DNA of 64,000 nucleotides. Origin: Trichobilharzia regenti. Taxonomy: Eukaryota; Platyhelminthes; Trematoda; Strigeidida; Schistosomatidae. Of this stretch, positions 46,983-58,708 are shown piece by piece (within the stretch, counting starts at the first letter, position 1; the number at the start of each line of letters is the position of its first letter). Location: NCBI GenBank assembly GCA_944472135.2, contig OX235267.1:19141452-19205451 (forward strand), written 5' to 3'. Under the pieces are notes generated by a model, which did no database searches, had not been told where the DNA came from, and was given only the letters and a program-made list of their open reading frames with translations. The position numbers and the translations under genes were made by a program.

Positions 46983-49487
46983 ATTCTTGTCAATCACGTC
47001 TCATAAACCGTTAATGCCCAGCTCTCGCTACGCTCGGGCCCACGCTGTTCTTCGAAGATTTCTCAAAAACGCTTAGTTATAACGGACGCAAAAACCAAAA
47101 CACTGATCTGCCGCCTCAAATCTGAACGGCAACACGCCCATGTCATTGTATCGTAGAATATAGATGACCAACAAACACACGACATATCTGGTCAACCAAG
47201 TATAGAAACAGAGTAATTTACGCCAAAGATAATAACATTCAAATAGTAACTTGAAACTAGAAATGCCTTTATTCATGCAAGTCAATTTAACAATTACTCT
47301 CTCGTTTACACTTGGCTTATCCTCACTAAACTGACCATTAATATTCGTCCTTTCAAACGAACTGATACTACCATAGTCATTGGACAAGATACTTGAGTTG
47401 ATGGGCGTCTTTTTCGTTGTGGATGACAGCACCGACGACGACTGATTGATATCAGTTGATGAAGTTAGCAGTGGATCAAAAGCTGTTGTTGCTCGACTTT
47501 CAGAAATTTGTCTACCTGCAAGACCACCACCACTGCTGCCTATTACTATCAGCTCAGGTTTAGCACTAGCATCTGATGATAGGTGGGCTTCACTCTGATC
47601 AATTACACTGACGGTTTGACAAGTATGCATGCCTTCTACAACTGCATCTGCATTTAATTCTACTTCACGTTCAAGTTGTACAGAAGGTTTATTTAACTTA
47701 GCGGTAGTAGGCATATCCCCCATTTCATCAAGATCAACCAAAGACAAATCTGCACTATCATGATCATTACCACAAATAATCAATTTACCGTCAAGTTCAT
47801 CATTTTCAAACTCTTTAATAACAGAAGTAGACAATTTTCGTTCCTCCTCACAAATCATTAAAGGTTTTATATCTTCACTCTGACTAGTTATACCTTGTAA
47901 ACTTGTGGAGTCAGAACTGCACTCTGAAGCAGTAACTCTATTCTGTGACACTCTATTCAACAACGGCTTACCAGTTGCAACCACAGACTTCTTCACAACA
48001 CCGTTATCGTCACACAATTCGGAGTCAGGCCTGGAGTTTACATTTAGCTTATCACTGAACTTGCTCACTGGTTCACAGTTTACTTCTGTATGCACCTCTT
48101 GCAAACGTGTAAAACACAACCGTGTTTCTCTTGCAGCTTGCAACTTATCTGTTGGGGATGTACTACGAAACCTGTTACACTCACAAGGTCTATATGCATT
48201 ACTAGACATCATGGTGCCTTCTCGATATCCACCTCTCTGAGGCCTATTCGTCATCAATGATTGCGTTTTACCCTCAGACTGCTCTATTCTAGGGGTGAGA
48301 CCTAATAGACTGGCAAACTTGCTCATAGGTTGATTGACACTATCTTTTACTAGTTTCGGGATATCATCAAATTTCGGCTCGATACCCTCATCCTCCATAC
48401 GGGAGCTCATCTTCACCCACTTCCTTTGCAGTCGAGTAGGTAGGCGTCTTCCTATTACTTCTAGTATGAAACTCGAGTTGAGGTCACTCATGCGATTCAT
48501 CGAAATCATTCCATTCTTGTAAATTAGCAAATTATCTAAAAACTCAGTGAGTGCCTGGGAGTCATCCTGTCATTGACCATGATTACCATCAATAGCCTCG
48601 AATAATTTCCCTACAATAATCGAAGGTCTTCCAAACCTTTGACGTAGTATGCTCATAGCCTCGTAGTATCTCTCTTTTGGCTTCATAAACTTACAAAACT
48701 GTATAGCTCTTGAACCGTCTCCAGTGCAATATCTCATCAAATACATTAACTTCAATTCATCATTTAATAAAAAACCACTCAACATGACCTCAAACTCCTT
48801 TACAAATTGTAAATAATCAGCCGGGTTTCCATCGAAACACCGTGGTTCAAATTTAGGGAGTTTGATGTTCCTATTATCCCTGAACGGCGAAACAGTAACA
48901 TCAACCATATCATGCTTAACATCAGACACATCGTTACAAGTAACAGACAAGTCACCATGACTTACTTTCCTGTTTGCATCCAAGACACTCTGTCCCTTCT
49001 TTGACCCAGGCATTGTTGAACTTGACCAAATTCCGAGAAAGTTCCAGATATTGCTTGTTCAAAGAGGACTTGACCGGCACCAGGAAAACTGAACAGCGAC
49101 TATCCAAACTTTCACCAACTGTTTCAATCCGCCAGATCTGTTTCCATCGTCAGAAACTGTCAATCACGTCTCATAAGCCGTTAATGCCCAGCTCTCGCTA
49201 CGCTCGGGCCCACGCTGTTCTTCGAAGATTTCTCAGAAACGCTTAGTTATAACGGACGCAAAAACCAAAACACTACTCTGCCGCTTTAGATTTGTTTATT
49301 GTTACACCAACATATAAAAGGAATAAGCGAACTAAGTAAACTAAGGTTTCTGACGATGTTTCACTCTTCTTTCTGAACAGCGACCGAAGAGACGATGACT
49401 GTCGTATTGATGCCTCCGCGAAAATTGGGGAAGTTGATTTTGAGCAAACAACCATGAATTGATCGTTCAATCTTCAACTCCATTGAC
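46983..49487 (-). mobile_element. Inverted gag-only BEL copy inside BEL pol
   Basis: The reverse complement of the leader-plus-gag part of the downstream tandem units, extended on the right (49291-49487) by the LTR/leader segment found at 51790-52010. About 125 bp of leader occurs at both ends in the same orientation (46988-47112 and 49161-49285). It lies between RNase H and integrase of the BEL provirus. Confidence 0.8.
47073..49013 (-). pseudogene. Gag-only BEL protein, inverted copy
   Basis: It begins MPGSKKGQSVLDANRK (ATG at 49013) and has the BEL gag core. One in-frame TGA at about 48570 splits a 147-codon start from a long open part including 485 codons (48530-47073). The zinc end of normal BEL gag is degraded (CFTRLQEVHTEVNC). 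The C-terminal part is acidic and serine-rich, ending with a hydrophobic stretch (FKLLFECYYLWRKLLCFY, then LTRYVVCLLVIYIL). Unlike the tandem copies it has TTG, not TAA, at the later stop position. The last residues are translated from the leader repeat. Confidence 0.7.
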
Positions 49488-49496
49488 AATTCTTCT

Positions 49497-50512
49497 TCCT
49501 GGTAAAAACTACTGAAAGCTGTTGCGTGGTTGGCACGATGTGTCACGTATTTAAAGGTCATGCATCTTGCAGGATACGAAAATATGAATGTGGGACCTTT
49601 GAGAGTCGAAGATATCAGGAATGCAGAGTTAGCGATTTTGAGGGCTGCTCAGTGGGAAGCGTGGGGTGAGGTTGCGAAGGAGGATAGTCCCGATTTCGCA
49701 GATTTCAAGGTGCGGTTAGATAGATTATCTCCGATTGTTTCCGAAGGGATCGCTAGAGTTGGTGGACGTCTACAAATGTTAGAATCGTCATATGAGACCC
49801 GTCACTCGGCTTTATTACCTTGCCACTATCCAGTCAATGATCTCATTATGAGACACTACCATGTTCTTGAACGTCATTTGGGTACTTCGCAAGTACTATC
49901 AAGTATTCGATATAAGTTCTGGATAGTGAAAAGAGGTACCGCTGTCCGTAAATTAATTGATAAGTGCATGGAATGTAAACTCCGAAATGCTCGTCCAGTA
50001 CAGCAGATGATGGCACCACTCCCAGCGTGGCAAGCTTCTGAAGGGAATTATCCATTCGAGTACGTTGGGGTGGATTTGTTCGGACCTTTTGTGGTAAAGA
50101 GAGGCAGAACCCTATGTAAAAGATATGGCTGTTTATTCACCTGTTTGAAAATGAGAGCTGTGCATATTGAGATGGTTCATACGCAAACTACTGATTCATT
50201 CGTACTAGCATTACATAGATTTATAAATCGCCGGGGTGCACCGAAGATGATGTTCAGCGACAGAGGGACTAATTTTGTTGGCTGTCACGCCGAGCTTAAA
50301 GAGTACTTCGAAGGTCCCCAAACGAGAGTTTATGAAGAGTTACTGAAAAGGAACATCGAGTGGCACCTCAACCCACCACATGCCAGCCATAAAGGTGGGC
50401 TATGGGAAAGACTTATAGGAATTATCAAGCGCATTTTAAGCTCCATAATTAAAAGCCAGAGTTTGAATGACGAAACGCTGGAGACATATTTTGTGAAGCT
50501 GAATGAATATTA
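49497..50512 (+). pseudogene. pol: BEL integrase part
   Basis: Entry is at KLLKAVAWLARCVTYLK, just inside the break. The zinc region has H (HYPVNDLIMRHYH) and C (CMECKLRNA) pairs at roughly residues 105-155. The catalytic D-D-E follows in YVGVDLFGPF, MFSDRGTNFVG and HKGGLWERLIG. A TAA after LNEY (50510-50512) and a small frame change end the chain before the next domain. Codes for strand transfer into host DNA when intact. Confidence 0.85.
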
Positions 50513-50985
50513 AATGACCGGCCGCTGTTACCAGTGAGGGATGACGTCAAGGATTTCGATGTGTTAACACCAAATAAATTATTGCTACTGAGAGGCGACC
50601 CTGGCAGAGAGAACTCAAGCGGGGAAGGAATACCTACGATTAAAAGATGGAAACAAGCCAGGCACATGAAAGATATACTCTGGAAAAGATGGTTAAAGGA
50701 GTATGTTCTAACACTGCAAACCAGGGACAAGTGGAAAAGGTTATGCCGAAACTTGAAGGTTGGTGACATAGTATTAGTAGCAGATAAATGTGATACAGGT
50801 AGATGATTTTAGGAGTGTTGGTAAGGCTACAATATGGTGGTGATGGATTGGTGAGGACGGATGAGGTGAGAACAAGTTGTGGAAAGTTGTTGCGACATAT
50901 TGGAAAACTGAGTTTACTGGAAGGTGCTAACAGTCGGGAGTCAGAGGAGGAAAAGAAGATTTTCCAAACTAAGGCGTCAACCTGA
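50513..50985 (+). pseudogene. BEL post-integrase domain (DUF5641-like)
   Basis: Two frames continue the polyprotein: 50534-50806 (DFDVLTPNKLLLLRGDP, RWKQARHMKDILWKRWLKEY, LKVGDIVLVAD) and 50803-50985 (VRTSCGKLLRHIGKLSLLEG, ending KAST). This is the C-terminal domain usual in BEL/Pao pol. A premature TGA at 50804-50806 and the stop before it disrupt it. The true end (AST and TGA) lies in the first copy of a 190-bp subrepeat. Confidence 0.75.
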
Positions 50986-51410
50986 GAATGCTTGTGGGCG
51001 TACTGCTGTAAGTCCTACAATTCTTCAAAGGGTAGCGCATCAGTGAGCAGTCCAATGTGCTTGGTGTGTGATTTTGTATATATGTTCATATTGTAGATCC
51101 TGAATTGATTTCATCTGTCATCTAGCTGTTGGTAATTCTGTTTGTGCCCGAAGGACTTCCACTTGGATCATCAACCTGAGAAGGAATGTAGGCGTACTGC
51201 TGTAAGTCCTACAGTTCTTCAAAGGTAGTTTGTCATGCCAGAATCCACAACATTTGATGTATTGATTGTACATATGTTGGTGTTAAATATTTGTGTGGGT
51301 TCCAATTATAGGAATTGTTGATTAATCTTGTTTGTCTCCGGACATTCCACAACTTACAGTCGTCAACGTGAGAAGGGTTGAAGGCGTACTGGTGTAAGTC
51401 CTGCGATTCT
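50974..51410 (+). repeat. 190-bp subrepeats in BEL 3' region
   Basis: Three related copies of TCAACCTGAGAAGG...GTACTGCTGTAAGTCC...TTCTTCAAAGG start near 50976, 51169 and 51362. The triplet recurs in the next units (from 54262 and 57544), giving nine copies. The first one contains the pol stop codon. Confidence 0.8.
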
Positions 51411-54261
51411 TCAAAGGAATACCATCGAGACACGATCCGCGAGTTTGTGTGTACGGTTTGTATGTACGTGTGGTGTGTAATATCAATATCAGATAAGACG
51501 ACGTGCGTGGAGTATCGTGAGGTGCTGCTATGGTCACGTTGCATTCTGCAAGAGTCATTCAAGAAAGTGGCGATTGTGTTGCAAGATGTCAAGAGGATGC
51601 CTTTAACTGGAAGACCGTAGGTCGTCATTGATGTGTGAGATTGTGCTGTGAGTATGCTTGTGGTGTGTTGGCTTTTCTGTTTGTTTTCCATTTCAGCTCT
51701 GCTCGAGTGACCCAGGTTCTCGCAATGGCATCCAAGTCAACGTGTATTGGTCGTGATGGAAAAAAGGGATGGATCCCTTCTATGTCGGGAAGTGTCAATG
51801 TAGTTGAAGATTGAACGATCAATTCATGGTTGTTTGCTCAAAACCAACTTCCCCAATTTTCGCGGAGGCATCAATACGACAGTCATCGTCTCATCGGTCG
51901 CTGTCCAGAAAGAAGTCAGTAGAAAACCGCCAGAAATAATATTGTAATTTATTATTGTAATATTTGTTCACAGACTTTAGTGATAACATTTTTTATATGT
52001 TGGTGTTACAATGAAGAATTCTCTAGTGGCCAATCGGTGTTTTGGTATAGGCGACCGTTGTTACTGAGCGTTTCTGAGATATTTCGAGGAACAGCGTGAG
52101 CCCGAGCGTAGCGAGAGCTGGGCATTAACGGTTTACGAGACGTGGCTGACAATTCCTGACGGCAGAAACAGATTCTGGCGGATTCAGACAGTCGGTGAAG
52201 GTCTGGATAGTCACCGTTCATCTTTCCTGGTGCCGGTCAAGTTCTCTTTGAACAAGCAATATCTGGAACTTTCTCGGAATTGGGTCAAGTTCAACAATGC
52301 CTGGGTCAAAGAAGGGACAGAGCGTCTTGGATGCAAACAGGAAAGTAAGTCATGGTGACTTGTCTGTTACTTGTAACGATGTGTCTGATGTTAAGCATGA
52401 TATGGTTGATGTTACTGTTTCGCCGTTCAGGGATAATAGGAACATCAAACTCCCTAAATTTGAACCACGGTGTTTCGATGGAAACCCGGCTGATTATTTG
52501 CCATTCGTAAAGGAGTTTGAGGTCATGCTGAGTAGTTTTCTATTAAGTGATGAATTGAAGTTAATGTATTTGATGATGTATTGCACTGGAGACGGTTCAA
52601 GAGCTATACAGTTTTGTAAGTTTATGAAGCCAAAAGAGAGATACTACGAGGCTATGAGCATACTACGTCAAAGGTTTGGAAGACCTTCGATTATTGTAGG
52701 GAAATTATTCGAGGCTATTGATGGTAATCATGGTCAATGACAGGATGACTCCCAGGCACTCACTGAGTTTTTAGATAATTTGCTAATTTACAAGAATGGA
52801 ATGATTTCGATGAATCGCATGAGTGACCTCAACTCGAGTTTCATACTAGAAGTAATAGGAAGACGCCTACCTACTCGACTGCAAAGGAAGTGGGTGAAGA
52901 TGAGCTCCCGTATGGAGGATGAGGGTATCGAGCCGAAATTTGATGATATCCTGAAACTAGTAAAAGATAGTGTCAATCAATCTATGAGCAAGTTTGCCAG
53001 TCTATTAGGTCTCACCCCTAGAATAGAGCAGTCTGAGGGTAAAACGCAATCATTGATGACGAATAGGCCTCAGAGAGGTGGATATCGAGAAGGCACCATG
53101 ATGTCTAGTAATGCATATAGACCTTGTGAGTGTAACAGGTTTCGTAGTACATCCCCAACAGATAAGTTGCAAGCTGCAAGAGAAACACGGTTGTGTTTTA
53201 CACGTTTGCAAGAGGTGCATACAGAAGTGAACTGTGAACCAGTGAGCAAGTTCAGTGATAAGCTAAATGTAAACTCCAGGCCCGACTCCGAATTGTGTGA
53301 CGATAACGGTGTTGTGAAGAAGTCTGTGGTTGCAACTGGTAAGCCGTTGTTGAATAGAGTGTCACAGAATAGAGTTACTGCTTCAGAGTGCAGTTCTGAC
53401 TCCACAAGTTAACAAGGTATTACTATTCAGAGTGAAGGTATGAAATCTTTAGAGATTTGTGAGGAAGAACCCAAATCATCTACTGCTGTTATTAAAGAGT
53501 TTGAAAATGATGAAGCCGACCAGATAGATGATGGTAAATTGAATATTCGTGATAATGATCATGATACTTCACATTTATCTTTGGTTGATCATGATGTGAT
53601 GAGGGATATGCCTACTACCGCTACGTCAAATAAGGGTTGTGTACAGCTCAAAGGTGAAGTAGAATTAAATGCAGATGCAGTTGCAGAAGGCATGCATACT
53701 TGTCAAACCGTCAGTGTAATTGATCGGAGTGAAGCCCACCCATCATCAGATGCTAGTGCTAAACCTGAGCTGATAGTAAAAGACAACAGTGGTAATCTTG
53801 CAGTTAGACAAATTTCTGAAAGTCGAGCAACAACAGCTTTTGATCCACCGCTAAGTTCATCAACTGATATCAATCAGTCTTCGTTGGTGTTATCATCCAC
53901 AATGAAACAGAAGCCCATCAACTCAAGTATCTTGTGCAATGATTTTGATAGTATTGGTGCATTTGAAGAAACGAAGGATATTGCTCAGTTTAGTGAGAAT
54001 AAGTCAAGTGTAAACGAGAGAGTAATTGTTAAATTGACTTGCATGAATAAAGGCATTTCTAGTTTCAAGTTACTATTTGAATGCTATTATCTTTCGTGTA
54101 AATTACTCTGTGTCTACGCTTGGTTGACCAGATACGTCGTGTGTTTGTTGTCATCTTTGTTCTACGATACAATGACATGGGCGTGTTGCCGTTCAGATTT
54201 GAGGATAAAGCTGATAGAAGGAAATCAGCAAATGAACTCTGCGACGATTTTCCAACCTAGA
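50974..54261 (+). mobile_element. Gag-only BEL tandem unit 1 (3288 bp)
   Basis: Order: 190-bp subrepeats, LTR-like region to about 51990, primer-site-like TGGTGTTACAA, leader, and gag-only frame. It joins head-to-tail to unit 2. The two complete units differ by a handful of bases, including a 6-bp gap at 54300. Exact LTR ends could not be fixed. Confidence 0.8.
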
Positions 54262-54273
54262 GCGTCAACCTGA
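52297..54273 (+). pseudogene. Gag-only BEL protein, unit 1
   Basis: A single frame of 659 codons from MPGSKKGQSVLDANRK with two in-frame stops: TGA at 52738-52740 and TAA at 53410-53412. The capsid-like core is conserved. The zinc knuckle is lost. The tail has an acidic serine-rich region and a hydrophobic segment (SSFKLLFECYYLSCKLLC, then LTRYVVCLLSSLFY). It ends QPRAST, which is the end of BEL pol (KAST). So RT to integrase has been removed and the two ends are joined by this extra region. Confidence 0.75.
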
Positions 54274-57200
54274 GAAGGGTTGTAGGCGTACTGCTGTAAG
54301 TCGTTCTTCAAAGGGTAGCGCATCAGTGAGCAGTTCAATGTGCTTGGTGTGTGATTTTGTATATATGTTCATATTGTAGATCCTGAATTGATTTCATCTG
54401 TCATCTAGCTGTTGGTAATTCTGTTTGTGCCCGAAGGACTTCCACTTGGATCATCAACCTGAGAAGGAATGTAGGCGTACTGCTGTAAGTCCTACAGTTC
54501 TTCAAAGGTAGTTTGTCATGCCAGAATCCACAACATTTGATGTATTGATTGTACATATGTTGGTGTTAAATATTTGTGTGGGTTCCAATTATAGGAATTG
54601 TTGATTAATCTTGTTTGTCTCCGGACATTCCACAACTTACAGTCGTCAACGTGAGAAGGGTTGAAGGCGTACTGGTGTAAGTCCTGCGATTCTTCAAAGG
54701 AATACCATCGAGACACGATCCGCGAGTTTGTGTGTACGGTTTGTATGTACGTGTGGTGTGTAATATCAATATCAGATAAGACGACGTGCGTGGAGTATCG
54801 TGAGGTGCTGCTATGGTCACGTTGCATTCTGCAAGAGTCATTCAAGAAAGTGGCGATTGTGTTGCAAGATGTCAAGAGGATGCCTTTAACTGGAAGACCG
54901 TAGGTCGTCATTGATGTGTGAGATTGTGCTGTGAGTATGCTTGTGGTGTGTTGGCTTTTCTGTTTGTTTTCCATTTCAGCTCTGCTCGAGTGACCCAGGT
55001 TCTCGCAATGGCATCCAAGTCAACGTGTATTGGTCGTGATGGAAAAAAGGGATGGATCCCTTCTATGTCGGGAAGTGTCAATGTAGTTGAAGATTGAACG
55101 ATCAATTCATGGTTGTTTGCTCAAAACCAACTTCCCCAATTTTCGCGGAGGCATCAATACGACAGTCATCGTCTCATCGGTCGCTGTCCAGAAAGAAGTC
55201 AGTAGAAAACCGCCAGAAATAATATTGTAATTTATTATTGTAATATTTGTTCACAGACTTTAGTGATAACATTTTTTATATGTTGGTGTTACAATGAAGA
55301 ATTCTCTAGTGGCCAATCGGTGTTTTGGTATAGGCGACCGTTGTTACTGAGCGTTTCTGAGATATTTCGAGGAACAGCGTGAGCCCGAGCGTAGCAAGAG
55401 CTGGGCATTAACGGTTTACGAGACGTGGCTGACAATTCCTGACGGCAGAAACAGATTCTGGCGGATTCAGACAGTCGGTGAAGGTCTGGATAGTCACCGT
55501 TCATCTTTCCTGGTGCCGGTCAAGTTCTCTTTGAACAAGCAATATCTGGAACTTTCTCGGAATTGGGTCAAGTTCAACAATGCCTGGGTCAAAGAAGGGA
55601 CAGAGCGTCTTGGATGCAAACAGGAAAGTAAGTCATGGTGACTTGTCTGTTACTTGTAACGATGTGTCTGATGTTAAGCATGATATGGTTGATGTTACTG
55701 TTTCGCCGTTCAGGGATAATAGGAACATCAAACTCCCTAAATTTGAACCACGGTGTTTCGATGGAAACCCGGCTGATTATTTGCCATTCGTAAAGGAGTT
55801 TGAGGTCATGCTGAGTAGTTTTCTATTAAGTGATGAATTGAAGTTAATGTATTTGATGATGTATTGCACTGGAGACGGTTCAAGAGCTATACAGTTTTGT
55901 AAGTTTATGAAGCCAAAAGAGAGATACTACGAGGCTATGAGCATACTACGTCAAAGGTTTGGAAGACCTTCGATTATTGTAGGGAAATTATTCGAGGCTA
56001 TTGATGGTAATCATGGTCAATGACAGGATGACTCCCAGGCACTCACTGAGTTTTTAGATAATTTGCTAATTTACAAGAATGGAATGATTTCGATGAATCG
56101 CATGAGTGACCTCAACTCGAGTTTCATACTAGAAGTAATAGGAAGACGCCTACCTACTCGACTGCAAAGGAAGTGGGTGAAGATGAGCTCCCGTATGGAG
56201 GATGAGGGTATCGAGCCGAAATTTGATGATATCCTGAAACTAGTAAAAGATAGTGTCAATCAATCTATGAGCAAGTTTGCCAGTCTATTAGGTCTCACCC
56301 CTAGAATAGAGCAGTCTGAGGGTAAAACGCAATCATTGATGACGAATAGGCCTCAGAGAGGTGGATATCGAGAAGGCACCATGATGTCTAGTAATGCATA
56401 TAGACCTTGTGAGTGTAACAGGTTTCGTAGTACATCCCCAACAGATAAGTTGCAAGCTGCAAGAGAAACACGGTTGTGTTTTACACGTTTGCAAGAGGTG
56501 CATACAGAAGTGAACTGTGAACCAGTGAGCAAGTTCAGTGATAAGCTAAATGTAAACTCCAGGCCCGACTCCGAATTGTGTGACGATAACGGTGTTGTGA
56601 AGAAGTCTGTGGTTGCAACTGGTAAGCCGTTGTTGAATAGAGTGTCACAGAATAGAGTTACTGCTTCAGAGTGCAGTTCTGACTCCACAAGTTAACAAGG
56701 TATTACTATTCAGAGTGAAGGTATGAAATCTTTAGAGATTTGTGAGGAAGAACCCAAATCATCTACTGCTGTTATTAAAGAGTTTGAAAATGATGAAGCC
56801 GACCAGATAGATGATGGTAAATTGAATATTCGTGATAATGATCATGATACTTCACATTTATCTTTGGTTGATCATGATGTGATGAGGGATATGCCTACTA
56901 CCGCTACGTCAAATAAGGGTTGTGTACAGCTCAAAGGTGAAGTAGAATTAAATGCAGATGCAGTTGCAGAAGGCATGCATACTTGTCAAACCGTCAGTGT
57001 AATTGATCAGAGTGAAGCCCACCCATCATCAGATGCTAGTGCTAAACCTGAGCTGATAGTAAAAGACAACAGTGGTAATCTTGCAGTTAGACAAATTTCT
57101 GAAAGTCGAGCAACAACAGCTTTTGATCCACCGCTAAGTTCATCAACTGATATCAATCAGTCTTCGTTGGTGTTATCATCCACAATGAAACAGAAGCCCA

Positions 57201-57543
57201 TCAACTCAAGTATCTTGTGCAATGATTTTGATAGTATTGGTGCATTTGAAGAAACGAAGGATATTGCTCAGTTTAGTGAGAATAAGTCAAGTGTAAACGA
57301 GAGAGTAATTGTTAAATTGACTTGCATGAATAAAGGCATTTCTAGTTTCAAGTTACTATTTGAATGCTATTATCTTTCGTGTAAATTACTCTGTGTCTAC
57401 GCTTGGTTGACCAGATACGTCGTGTGTTTGTTGTCATCTTTGTTCTACGATACAATGACATGGGCGTGTTGCCGTTCAGATTTGAGGATAAAGCTGATAG
57501 AAGGAAATCAGCAAATGAACTCTGCGACGATTTTCCAACCTAG
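54262..57543 (+). mobile_element. Gag-only BEL tandem unit 2 (3282 bp)
   Basis: Near-identical repeat of unit 1, same orientation. Differences include CGGAGTG/CAGAGTG at 53725 against 57007 and CGAGAG/CAAGAG in the leader. Confidence 0.85.
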
Positions 57544-57556
57544 AGCGTCAACCTGA
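55580..57556 (+). pseudogene. Gag-only BEL protein, unit 2
   Basis: Same structure as unit 1, with the same TGA (56021-56023) and TAA (56693-56695). The protein text differs by one residue (R to Q near 57008). Confidence 0.75.
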
Positions 57557-58708
57557 GAAGGGTTGTAGGCGTACTGCTGTAAGTCCTACAGTTCTTCAAA
57601 GGGTAGCGCATCAGTGAGCAGTTCAATGTGCTTGGTGTGTGATTTTGTATATATGTTCATATTGTAGATCCTGAATTGATTTCATCTGTCATCTAGCTGT
57701 TGGTAATTCTGTTTGTGCCCGAAGGACTTCCACTTGGATCATCAACCTGAGAAGGAATGTAGGCGTACTGCTGTAAGTCCTACAGTTCTTCAAAGGTAGT
57801 TTGTCATGCCAGAATCCACAACATTTGATGTATTGATTGTACATATGTTGGTGTTAAATATTTGTGTGGGTTCCAATTATAGGAATTGTTGATTAATCTT
57901 GTTTGTCTCCGGACATTCCACAACTTACAGTCGTCAACGTGAGAAGGGTTGAAGGCGTACTGGTGTAAGTCCTGCGATTCTTCAAAGGAATACCATCGAG
58001 ACACGATCCGCGAGTTTGTGTGTACGGTTTGTATGTACGTGTGGTGTGTAATATCAATATCAGATAAGACGACGTGCGTGGAGTATCGTGAGGTGCTGCT
58101 ATGGTCACGTTGCATTCTGCAAGAGTCATTCAAGAAAGTGGCGATTGTGTTGCAAGATGTCAAGAGGATGCCTTTAACTGGAAGACCGTAGGTCGTCATT
58201 GATGTGTGAGATTGTGCTGTGAGTATGCTTGTGGTGTGTTGGCTTTTCTGTTTGTTTTCCATTTCAGCTCTGCTCGAGTGACCCAGGTTCTCGCAATGGC
58301 ATCCAAGTCAACGTGTATTGGTCGTGATGGAAAAAAGGGATGGATCCCTTCTATGTCGGGAAGTGTCAATGTAGTTGAAGATTGAACGATCAATTCATGG
58401 TTGTTTGCTCAAAACCAACTTCCCCAATTTTCGCGGAGGCATCAATACGACAGTCATCGTCTCATCGGTCGCTGTCCAGAAAGAAGTCAGTAGAAAACCG
58501 CCAGAAATAATATTGTAATTTATTATTGTAATATTTGTTCACAGACTTTAGTGATAACATTTTTTATATGTTGGTGTTACAATGAAGAATTCTCTAGTGG
58601 CCAATCGGTGTTTTGGTATAGGCGACCGTTGTTACTGAGCGTTTCTGAGATATTTCGAGGAACAGCGTGAGCCCGAGCGTAGCAAGAGCTGGGCATTAAC
58701 GGTTTACG
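57544..58708 (+). mobile_element. Gag-only BEL tandem unit 3, partial
   Basis: The same subrepeats and LTR-like region up to the leader (TTAACGGTTTACG), where it changes into a diverged copy. Confidence 0.8.

Larger units (their letters stand above)
42400..50985 (+). mobile_element. BEL/Pao provirus, broken
   Basis: Gag, protease, RT and RNase H lie at 42435-45980, and integrase plus the following domain at 49497-50985, all plus strand. The 5' part is deleted: LTR-like text at 42405-42437 joins directly to mid-gag. A SINE splits gag from pol, and 45981-49487 is foreign, mostly an inverted gag-only BEL copy. Related gag-only units follow downstream. Confidence 0.85.

Noticed and set aside
51233..51691. 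152-codon minus-strand frame repeated in each tandem unit
   Set aside because: It lies opposite the subrepeat and LTR-like region with no known domain; repetition is explained by the tandem array.
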